Assembly (NCBI GenBank): GCA_021464415.1
Contig: CM038469.1
Coordinates: 2,706,501 to 2,770,500, forward strand
From: Lonicera japonica
Lineage: Eukaryota > Streptophyta > Magnoliopsida > Dipsacales > Caprifoliaceae
DNA: 64,000 nucleotides
Direction of reading: 5' to 3'
Shown here: positions 55,314 through 64,000 of the stretch, in pieces
Numbering within the stretch: position 1 is the stretch's first letter
Layout: the number at the start of each line of letters is the position of its first letter
The notes under the pieces: generated by a model
Seen by the model: the letters and a program-made list of their open reading frames with translations, nothing else
Told to the model about the DNA's origin: nothing
Databases searched by the model: none
Program-made: the position numbers and the translations under genes

Positions 55314-55510
55314 ACTTCTCTTTCATCAAAATTTTAAAATTTTTAAAATGTCATAACTTCAAATCCACAAATCCAATTTTAATAAAATTTATATATTTGA
55401 AACATATTCATCAAGATCTACAAAATAAGATTGATTGTGATTATTAAATTATGTAGAAAGAATCTTAAGAAACTTGTAAAACATTACAACTATAATGGTA
55501 TACCTAATGT
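55314..55510. mobile_element. Degenerate fragment of the 58.4-kb foldback MITE family
   Basis: Carries CATAACTTCAAATCCACAAA, TATATATTTGAAACATATTC and ATCAAGATCTACAAAATAAG, the same blocks in the same order as in the elements at 58,448 and 18,483, but diverged. Ends not identifiable. Confidence 0.45.
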
Positions 55511-56783
55511 ATTTTTAACTCATTAGAAATATCAAAATAGGTCGATCGGGAGGTTTTCAATATGACTTGACCCGAATGGGACAAGAATTATTTGTGCCAA
55601 TATCCGACATACCTCGAACATATTTATTTTTTTCTTTTAAATACCCTTGTAACACCATTACTTTATAAAGGGTTGAGGCGGTTTTAGGTTAAATTGTAAA
55701 AGTAAGAGGGGCATATTTGAATTTTGAATAAAATCCAAAACATGTCTTAGCTGAGGTCGAGTATATTTTTAGAGGCACAATATTTAGTTTTTGCGAGACC
55801 TAACGCGTTGTCATCCCTAGGTAACATACACATCCGCGATCCTCCCATTTTTCACCTAATTATACCTTATTTGATTATTAATTTTTATTCGCTTTACCAT
55901 GCCATTTAACACGTGTATACCCTAGTAAGAAATTAATCAAGAATGCAAATGGTTCAAATTGAATCGGGTTACTGCTTAAACCTAAACCAAATCCGTCTAA
56001 TTGGTTTAAAAAAAAACTGTACCCAATTTAAACCATTTAGATAGACAAAACCAAACCAAATAATAATGGATTGGTTCCAATTTGATTGTCAATTACAAAA
56101 TTTATTAAATTTTTTTCCAAATGTTACTTAAATTGAAGAGAAGAATTACATTTTATTAATAAGCCATATACTTGATACATTTAATTTTTACGCTAATACT
56201 CTATTTTTTATACTAATGATATTTTTTATACTAATGACCTTTTTCGTACTAACTAACCTACCGAGTGTTCATTCCTGATTAATTTAAAAAGTATTTAAGA
56301 TCTTAAGTATAGTAAAATTTGAGGGATTCTAAATATTTTAACTTTGTTTGGGCTGTTGTGGACCATATAGCCCAATTGCATTCAACAGTCCAGAGAGACG
56401 TACTAACTCTAGACAAAGACTAAGGCCTCGTTTGGTTTACGGAAGGAAAATCAATTTTCTTGTCTTTCCTATAGAGGTGGAAAACTAAATATTCTGTCAA
56501 GTTTCTTTTCTTATGTTTGGTAAAACATGGAAAGTATGTAGGTAAGGGTATTGTTGTCTAAAATTTTTGTAATTAATGTTGGGAAATCAGATGGGAAAAT
56601 CAATCCCATGTGTTTTGAGATGAATGGTTTTACCCCCTACTTTCCCTTTTGTCGGGAAAGTGTTTCCGAAATTTGTGCTTACCAAACAAAAGAAAGGAAA
56701 GACATCTCCAATGGTACAAGCAACTTTGAATAATCAAAATGAGTTTTGGTTATTCATCTAGTAAATTGTTAAAGTTAACAATT

Positions 56784-57118
56784 TAGAGCACTCCAATGGT
56801 TATTTTTTCTCAATAACCAAATTTGTGGTGTTTATTATATTGATTAGCTACAAATTAATCAATTTAAAATTTTGATCAAAAATAAGGAGGGAAAGATTAT
56901 TTAAATTTGAAAAGATCATCTTTTACACAAAAGAATTAGTGGGTCCCTCATTTTGAGTATTGAAGTAGGTTGTTAACTTTGATTATAAAATGAGAAAATT
57001 TGGTTATTGGTTAAAAGGTTGCTAAAATTTGATTATGCCATTGGGGTGGGATTTTTTACTAAGATTGTTAAAATTGATTATAATTACTATTTTGGTTAAA
57101 TCATTGGAGATGCTCTAA
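56784..57118. mobile_element. MITE with GAGCA(T)CTCCAATG ends
   Basis: Left end TAGAGCACTCCAATGG and the reverse of the right end, TAGAGCATCTCCAATG, are near-identical, about 335 bp apart. A dinucleotide TA or trinucleotide TWA target site would fit. It may sit inside a larger pair, ACATCTCCAATGGTA (56,701) and TACCATTGGAGATGA (57,814-57,828), giving an outer element of about 1.1 kb. Confidence 0.5.
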
Positions 57119-58447
57119 GGAGGAAGGGCTAGACCACCTAACATGGTGGTAAACTATGCCGAAGAAATGATCGGTGCCAGATATGGTCGGTGCCAGATAT
57201 GGTCTTGCTGATATGTTACTACTATCATGATTGTCGTGCTGATGTGGAAAGGATATTTTTTGTATTCATATTAAGGATGATGACACATATAAATTATTGG
57301 AGTAGTATTTAAGTTTTATCCTTTTAGTTTTTTACTATTTATTTTAATAAAGGATGTAACCTTAATTTTATGACTATAAATAAAATATTGAAAGCTTATT
57401 ACAAGGATTTTGATTTTTAAGTAAAAAAAAATTCTAGAGAAGAAAGCTAATAGTTGACTTGTATTGGTCTGTAAGGCAATTTTCAATTGTCATTTCTATC
57501 CAAGTAAACTTTTATATTAGAAAAGAGAAAGGGAAAAAAGAGTTCAAAGGGTTATTTTTATAGCTATTTTTATATGAGATGGAAGGTGAGTCATATAGGA
57601 ATTTTCAATGTGACATAGGACATCCTCATTAGATATAAGAAACCAACTAATTCTCTCTCATTCTTAAATAAATATACCAAGTAAGATAGGAAATGGCACC
57701 ATTAGAAAAACTTTATTGAAGACTTTTCTATCTATACAATTATATTGTCAAATAGATATAGAAGTATTAAAAGCACAATGACACATAAGATAGAAATGAA
57801 TTTATAAAAAATACCATTGGAGATGACCTAAGTTTTTTGAATTTGAGCTAATATACAAACACAAATAAAAGGATGGTGTATTACCGGAATAGTATAAAAT
57901 TCTAAATAAGTAAAGTTCATAGGTAACGTAACCGCTTTTAAATTTTAATTAGGATTAATTGCTTATTTTTATCATTTGAAATATATTTACGGTGTGGGAT
58001 ATTTGTTGACAAGTTGACCAATAATATTAATGACTACATAATACATATAAATGTACTAAATGCTGTTAAGCTAATAACTTAAACTTTTAGGAGACATAAT
58101 TCTTAATATGGTATTAATTAATTCTAATGAAAGAATGTGTTAAGCAACGATATTTATTGCGATTTATTTTTCTAATAGTTTAAAATTTTGAAAAAAATGG
58201 TTATTAACGGTACAAGTAATATATATCTTTATACCATATTATAAAATAGGAGAAGTAAACCACATTATGACATGCGGCAATATTAATTACACTTAATTAC
58301 TCTAAAGCCACGTCCCCTCTCTTTGTTAACCCATTTAATTTCTTATCATTATTTGCTCTACTTTTCGCATTCTATTTTGATCCGTTGCCCTCTATGCATC
58401 TCTTTGGTGTCCTTATTAAATGAAAAGTTATATATTAACAACACTTA

Positions 58448-58931
58448 GCTCCTGTTTGGTAGCTATCTTTTTTTTTTCTTTTAAATTTTAAAAATTTAAC
58501 TCAAAAACAACTCTACTTTTACTATTCTCAAAAAAACTTTAACTTTACTTTCTTTCTCTAAAAAAACTTTTAAAATACCATAACTTTAAATTCAAAAATC
58601 AAAATTAAATAAAAAATATATATTTAAAACATACTCATCGAGATCTATAAAATAAGATCCATTTTGACTATTTTTTGAAAAAATTTTATAAAATTTTTAG
58701 TTGGTTGAAAAAAACTCAAAAAAAAACTAAATCTCAACAAGTATGTTTTAAATATATATTTTTATTTAATTTTGATTTTTGAATTTAAAGTTATGGTGTT
58801 TTAAAAGTTTTTTTTAGAGAGAGAAAGTAAAGTTAAGATTTTTTTAGAAAGTGTAAAAGTAGAGTTGTTTTTGAGTAGAGTTTTTAAAATTTGAAGAAAA
58901 AAAAATAAAAAGATAACTACCAAACAACCCC
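58448..58931. mobile_element. Tourist-like foldback MITE with ~200-bp arms
   Basis: 484 bp, with TTA on both sides (58,445-58,447 and 58,932-58,934). The ends GCTCCTGTTTGGTAG and (reverse) GGGGTTGTTTGGTAG are of Tourist/Harbinger type. The arms stay paired for about 200 bp, including CAACTCTACTTTTAC and CTTTAAATTCAAAAATCAAA, with only scattered mismatches. Minus-strand open frames across 58,801-59,154 run through this element and its neighbour and are not genes. Confidence 0.85.
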
Positions 58932-58944
58932 TTACTTTTCTGTG

Positions 58945-59487
58945 TAGGGGTGTGCACGGTTCGGTTAACCGAACCGTGCGGCTTAACCGGCAACCGAACT
59001 GACCAAGTCGGTTTTTCATAATTAGGAACCGACACAGAACCGAAAAGGGAAGAAACCGGTCGGTTTCGGGCAAGGTCGGTTGTGTTGGTTTCAGTTCGGT
59101 TTCGGTTTTAGCGTAAGAGGATTTTTGATGAAGAATTTTATTTTCAAAACCCATTTAACTTATTATGGAAATCTTATTTTCATAAATCACAACATAAGAT
59201 GTAATAGAAATGAAGAATTTTAATCTCAAAACCCATTTAACTCAAGAAAAAAATTAGGAGGAGATAACAAAAGGGGTGATATGTAAATAAAAACCTAGGA
59301 TTCTTCCATGTAATTTATATATCTCGGTTCGGTTCGGTTTTTGGCCGCTATTCTTGACCGAGAACCGCCAACCGAACCAATGGCAGTCGGTTATTTAAGC
59401 AACAAACCGAAAATAAACCGCAAGTTAACAAAACCGCCGGTTTCGGGTCGGTTCGGGCCGGTTTTCCGGTTATTTTGCAAACCCCTA
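58945..59487. mobile_element. hAT-type MITE with perfect 8-bp duplication
   Basis: 543 bp. The ends TAGGGGTGTGCACGG and (reverse) TAGGGGTTTGCAAAA are the common plant hAT type. The duplication TTTCTGTG is perfect at 58,937-58,944 and 59,488-59,495. The interior is full of CGGTTCGGTT and CCGAACCG. It starts only 13 bp after the Tourist-like element. Confidence 0.92.
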
Positions 59488-60209
59488 TTTCTGTGTATGT
59501 ATATATACGAATGTTGTTTTTATGATTTCAAAATGTCCAATAAAATTTTGAATTTTTTTTCTGTTCTATTAATGTATAAAGATTAAAATTGGATTCTTTT
59601 GTATAACCTTGAAAATGTCCATAAGTGTTTACTGTTTTCCCATCATCTCTCCTCTTTTTCAATTTGTGTTTATCATTTCATATATAAAATACTTGCAATG
59701 CGTGTTGATTGAAAACAAATGAGAAACTTAATTATTACGGTGTTTTTATTTCATTCCTCACTTTTTACATATCTCAAATAGATATTTGACATATATATCC
59801 TCTTTATTTATTCTCTCTAATGTGAGGAAAGTAAATATTGAGATGGTATCTCAAATTAAGGGCCCTTTTTGGATGTTTCTCACTAATCTTTGTAACTATA
59901 ATATTCTTACTTTTTTATCACGTTAAAATTTATGTTTTGTTCAAAAATTTTAAAAGTTACCTTAGAAAAATTTAATGAGGTTATTTTCTATTTTAACCTC
60001 TTGTAGATAATTCTAAAAATGCTATTCCATGGTGTACAATTTGCTTGAAATTATACTATATTACTTTTTCTACAAGCGTTACGTTATTATATTCACCTAT
60101 TACATCGAGTTCTAACTATTTCACAAGTATAATTATTGAAACAATAGCTATACCAATACAATATGGTAAATGCCTAAATTATAAGTTATTATATAATATC
60201 AGTTTCGAA

Positions 60210-60366
60210 TTGGTTTGTTTAATCTAAAAGCTAAACCGAGAGCCAATCGAATCGGTTTTGAAAAAAACCAATCCAATTAATTTTATAAAACTAACCAAAT
60301 CAAAAAAATTAACAAAAGTCGAATTTGTTTGATTTTTCGGTTTAATCATAACGGTGTACACCCCTA
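60210..60366. mobile_element. Right-end fragment of a hAT-type MITE
   Basis: The sequence ends TTTTTCGGTTT ... CGGTGTACACCCCTA, the reverse of a TAGGGGTGTACACC end. The body has CGGTTTTG and AACCAATCCAATTA motifs. No matching left end is nearby, so it is read as truncated. Confidence 0.5.
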
Positions 60367-60679
60367 AAACTAATGAGAACAATCAATTGAAGTCAATCAG
60401 TTTACCCATAATCATGTTTTGATTCAACTAATGGCTGCGTCTCCATATATCCCATGATAGGCTATTAGACCATATGTAATGCCCACAATTGAAGAGGTAA
60501 TTAGAGAAGCAAGCTACTTGATTTGGGAGGGCCAATGGACTTATCAGAGCTGGGTTATATGCAGGAATGGGGACTCAATGAGTATATAAAAGTTCTTGTA
60601 CAGTTTGATGCAAGGATAGGGGTTTTGTTGTTTATTTGTCGTTCCGTTTGATTTTCTATAGCTTGTTTATCGTTAAATT

Positions 60680-61066
60680 CGGAAATGTTGTTATAAGAGA
60701 ATCCCTTAACAATAAAAGATCGTCCGTTTCAATGGTTAAATGAATTAATTTTTTTCATAAAACTTTGTGAAAATAATTTCTATGATTAATGGATCATCTC
60801 CACCAAAATTCGTAAAAAAAAATCATTTTAAAAATTGGTAATATCATCGTATAAAATTTCAATGAACTAAAATAAACATATATATATATATTATATTTTC
60901 ATTACACCAACTTTTATTTTGAATTTTTTGATGAAATTTTAGGAAGATGATGATTATAAAGATAATATCTACCAAATATTATGAAAAAAAAATTATTCAT
61001 CTATCTCTTAAAATTGAAATCATTATTATTTTTAAAATATCTGATTTTTTAATAATAGCATTTCCG
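60680..61066. mobile_element. Mutator-like MITE, copy C
   Basis: About 387 bp. The left end CGGAAATGTTGTTATAAGA pairs with the reverse of the right end, CGGAAATGCTATTATTAAA. Inner arms carry TTTTTCATAAAACTTTGTG and its inverted partner TTTTTCATAATATTTGGTA. Flanks CGTTAAATT (60,671-60,679) and CATTAATTT (61,068-61,076) agree at 7 of 9 positions. The middle shares AAAATTTCAATGA and CATATATAT with copies A and B. Confidence 0.65.
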
Positions 61067-61117
61067 ACATTAATTTTTACCAATTAAATAGTTCGTATAC
61101 TGGAAAAAAACCCAACT

Positions 61118-61506
61118 TGTTGGTGGTTCGTGAAGTGAAAAAAGAGTATTGACCTTCTCACAAAATAGCCCACGAGTTTATGAGCCACGGCCCACCTCTC
61201 TTAGTGTAAAAGACAAAGAGAAGCCCAAGAAAGAAGATATAAATTCCCTGTTCAATTTCAGGGATGATCAGTCCTTTGTTTAATTCTGACACCTCTTGTA
61301 TGAGAAGAGCCATAAAAATCTCTTCTTTGAGCACATAAAGCAACTCTCTGAGAGTCCCCCCCCCCCCCCCCCCCCCCCCTCCCTTAACTTCTTTGTTTTC
61401 ATTTCTATCTTCTTTATCTAACTATTGTCTGTATAAATTAGTTGTGTATTAATTCACTTTGATTGTTTTTACTGCAATTTTGATTAGGTTTTTAATTTTC
61501 CCAACA
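61118..61506. mobile_element. Possible solo LTR
   Basis: A 389-bp stretch bounded by TGTTGG and CCAACA, with a TATA-like box (GATATAAATTCC, about 61,234) and a pyrimidine-rich second half. These are the features of a plant LTR. No 5-bp duplication is visible and no primer-binding site follows, so this is weak. Confidence 0.25.
61356..61379. repeat. C24 homopolymer
   Basis: Twenty-four consecutive C residues, then T and CCC. By far the longest G/C homopolymer in this AT-rich window. Confidence 0.95.
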
Positions 61507-62201
61507 CATCGACATCGGGTGGAAATTCAGGCAGCCCCCTTTTCTAATAAAAATATGAAAAGGGAGGTGTTAATTTGCTCGTAAATTAAACATGCTTTTG
61601 CTTTCAGACTTGTTGAAATTAATAGTCACTGAAGCTGGTCTAGTAAGCATATCTAAACATTGTTTAGATGGAAATGCTGAATAACTTGAATTTTTATTCT
61701 AAAAGGGTTCCATTCTTTATATTCATTTCTAACGTATACTATAATATTAATGATAAAATTGTAAAATGTCGTATATTCATATAATCAAATAAAACCAAAT
61801 CAGCTATATTTTAGAAGTTTCATCATTTTAATTTGGCAAGATAAAGATAGTAAATCAACGTAATGATGTTATATTTTAAATTAATGAAATATCATTTGAT
61901 TCACTTCAATGTATTTTTGTAGTGTTTCCGTAAGTTGGTGTAGTATCCAATTAGGTTCAGCGTTTAGTGAGTAGCATTCACTTCAATGATCTTATATTTT
62001 AATACTTTCTCTGTTTATGAATTATTTTCAGTTTTGTTGGCTGAGCTTACAGCGATAACTTTCAGGTTTTTGTTGGCGACGAAGAGGTTTTTTTTTGCCG
62101 AGTTTGACTTTGTCTTAGACGAGATCAAGGAGTTCTCTCAATGTTTAAAGGTGGCGGATAGCTTTATTTCTCGAGTTTGTAGCAAGGAATTTTGACTTTA
62201 A

Positions 62202-62486
62202 GGCTCCGTTTGATTGCAACTTGGAAAAAGAAAATAAATTGAGTTAGTTTTGGTGAAAAGATGGAAAATAAGTTGAGTGATAGAGGTGATATCCTCTTGA
62301 TTTTTAAGTTTTTCCATGAAGAAATTTTCTTTACTTTGGTGGTGAGTAAAAATTTTCCATCAAAAATGTTGAAAGATGGGGATATATATTCATAAAATAA
62401 GTAACATCTCTCACCTTAATTTTTATCTTTTCACACAAACTAACTAAATTTATTTTCTTTTTCCATCTTTGCAATCAAACGGAGCC
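62202..62486. mobile_element. Tourist-like MITE, complete, TAA duplication
   Basis: 285 bp. The ends GGCTCCGTTTGATTGCAA are identical in inverted orientation, and the arms remain similar for about 75 bp (GGAAAAAGAAAATAAATT on both). TAA lies on both sides (62,199-62,201 and 62,487-62,489). This is the ordinary structure of a Harbinger-mobilised MITE. Confidence 0.92.
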
Positions 62487-62611
62487 TAATAGTATACTTT
62501 AGTTGTGTGTCAAGATAGTTGGAACTCTTTGTTTCCAAAGTAGATTATGAATCTTATATCCATCGATTTTAATAATAAACCTTAGTTATGCATCCAATTG
62601 GCTTTGAATTA

Positions 62612-62612
<1 letters not shown>

Positions 62613-62654
<42 letters not shown>
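62613..62654. repeat. (TAA)n microsatellite
   Basis: About 14 uninterrupted TAA/AAT triplets. Confidence 0.95.
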
Positions 62655-62655
<1 letters not shown>

Positions 62656-63836
62656 CATCTCTTTTTATATGACTACATGGTTGACCTATCCAAATTGAAC
62701 CCCTCGAGGAAAATCATACAAATGAAAGCGCTTTGTACCTGTTCTTTCCCCAACATCATTCCATACTTAGGGGTGTTTTCGATTTCGGTTGAGAAAAAAT
62801 GAGAAAGTGTTATGTTTTTTGCTCGGTTCCAAACCCAAGAGAAGATGAGTTTTATGGAAAATCAGATTGTTCGCTCGAAGGGTGCAAAAGAGGATTTGCG
62901 GTTCTGAAAAAGTGCACCCATAATATTGCATTCTGAAAAGGTGCAAAAGGACTTTTGCAATTATGCGAAAAAAGTACAAAAGTCGTTTTGCAACTGGGCG
63001 AGAAATATGTTTCCTTCTCAAACTTGGTTTCCTTGTTTATTTTGGTCTCTATTACCTTGTTAAAAGTTTTCATATTTACGTAGGATTGTTATTACCTTAT
63101 TCTAGATTGGATGGACTATATTATATTGTTATATATAGATAGAATCATTTAATAGATTAAGGCATAAGATAATTTCTTCTTTCTATGGAATTTGTGGGAG
63201 AGTTCATCATGTTATGAGAGAGAGGTTAAAAGGCTGTTAATTTGCTTCTTCTGTGAGAGCTTTGAGTGCAATAATTCTTGTGATAGATTTTGTAACCATT
63301 TTCAAAGAATTAGTGAAATCTCCGTTCGTCGAATATTGTTCGTGTGTTCTATTATCTATCTTCTTGCTTTTTTCCATCCTTATTATCTCTAGTTATTAAT
63401 ATCCACTATTTGAATTACGATCCGTGGCGTGATTTATTGTTAATAATCACAACAGAAAGATCTGAACCCAAATTGAATATATAAATTCAATTTCAGCTTT
63501 TGAATGATCCAAACCCAAAGTAAACTTTTTAGTTTAGTTTTAATCGATTTTTATATATAAAAAAAGAAAAGAAAAGAAAAAATAAATTTAACATTGATAA
63601 GTGCATCAAAACAGAGGCAGCAATCAATCGGCCAAAACAATGGCAGTACACGATGGGCCTTTGAGACATATTTTAATTTAAATTCCATAAATCTAGCTAT
63701 TTTTATTTTTTACCATTGATTATGGTAGAATTTAGACAAAGTGGGAATTGCTAATATTAAATGATAGAATTGACAAAGTCAATGTGGAAAATATCGCATC
63801 TTAATCAATACAAAACTTCATATCTAACCTACATGG

Positions 63837-64000
63837 TTAACATCTTTGCGTTCTAGACGACATTAGCCTTCGAAGCTTCATATTTGACAACTTGAAGCGA
63901 GTTTGTAGATTGTCAGCCATATTTCTTGAAATCGTGTTTATTTGTATTCCTGTCTCTTGTTCCAGCTTTTCAACCTCATCCTCGCACTCAATGACTTTAT
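63837..64000 (-). CDS. 3' end of a coiled-coil protein gene, partial, not recognised
   Basis: The minus strand reads in one open frame from the window edge (64,000) to TAA at 63,837-63,839. The 54 complete codons read KVIECEDEVEKLEQETGIQI, NTISRNMADNLQTRFKLSN and MKLRRLMSSRTQRC. The first half is Glu/Lys-rich with heptad spacing, and the end is strongly basic, the pattern of a C-terminal coiled coil with a basic tail. The codon quality and the position at the contig edge argue that this is the last exon of a real gene whose body lies beyond the window. I do not recognise the family. Confidence 0.6.
   Translation of the reverse strand, partial: KVIECEDEVEKLEQETGIQINTISRNMADNLQTRFKLSNMKLRRLMSSRTQRC

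Noticed and set aside
55524..55819. Possible hAT element ending GTTGTCATCCCTA
   Set aside because: Left end matches only 8 of 12 bases and the flanks do not give a convincing 8-bp duplication.
58801..59154. 117-codon minus-strand open frame
   Set aside because: Runs across the boundary of two MITEs with readable target duplications; not a gene.
59341..59586. 81-codon plus-strand open frame (AILDREPPTEPM...)
   Set aside because: Lies inside and past the right end of the hAT MITE; produced by CCGAACC repeats.
61986..62195. Possible RNase H-like fragment (AELTAITFRFLLATKR)
   Set aside because: Loose resemblance over one short stretch with no catalytic motif; likely chance.
63087..63454. Candidate solo LTR (TGTTAT ... 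ACAACA)
   Set aside because: TG/CA ends and LTR-like composition, but no target duplication, primer site or second copy; not listed.

Overview
This is nuclear DNA from a flowering plant, almost certainly a eudicot. The evidence is GT-AG introns, AT-rich intergenic DNA full of microsatellites and short inverted-repeat transposons, and plant-specific genes: peroxisomal-membrane monodehydroascorbate reductase, a plastid-targeted L12 ribosomal protein, a plant PWWP protein and a plant universal stress protein. Nothing prokaryotic, organellar or viral was seen. The species cannot be named from the sequence.

Layout. 1-8.5 kb is a decayed Mutator-like element. A Ulp1-type (C48) cysteine-protease gene with a long charged N-terminal part runs on the + strand, and a MuDR-type transposase with DDE core, SWIM finger and zinc knuckle runs towards it on the - strand. 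Both are riddled with stops. A complete hAT-type MITE and roughly 230-bp tandem repeats lie between them. 8.5-19 kb is gene-poor, with two copies of a Mutator-like MITE, a small gene relic near 14 kb, two minisatellites and a Tourist-like MITE. 19-36 kb is the gene-bearing core: MDAR4 (7 exons, +), a tRNA-Pro(TGG), plastid RPL12 (+) and a PWWP-domain gene (+) carrying a single-base frameshift. This order matches the Arabidopsis MDAR4 - RPL12 - PWWP neighbourhood on chromosome 3, as I recall it. 38.5-44 kb holds a 4-exon universal stress protein gene (-) whose third intron contains a transposon nested inside another. 48.2-48.8 kb holds a single-exon Cys-rich plant gene (-) of unknown function. 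49-63.8 kb is mostly transposon debris, with several MITEs whose target-site duplications can be read directly. The window ends inside the 3' part of a coiled-coil gene (-) from 63,837.

How the parts work together. The host genes are unrelated housekeeping or stress genes (peroxisomal ascorbate recycling, plastid translation, chromatin reading, AMP/ATP-binding stress protein), not an operon or cluster. The rest of the structure is the record of DNA transposition. At least five hAT-type insertions have 8-bp duplications, two Tourist/Harbinger-type MITEs have TTA or TAA duplications, three copies of one Mutator-like MITE have 9-bp duplications, and there are at least two clear cases of an element inside an element. 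I found no convincing new molecular system. The most useful leads are the protease-plus-transposase Mutator relic, the nested hAT insertions, the PWWP frameshift and the conserved MDAR4/tRNA-Pro/RPL12/PWWP linkage.
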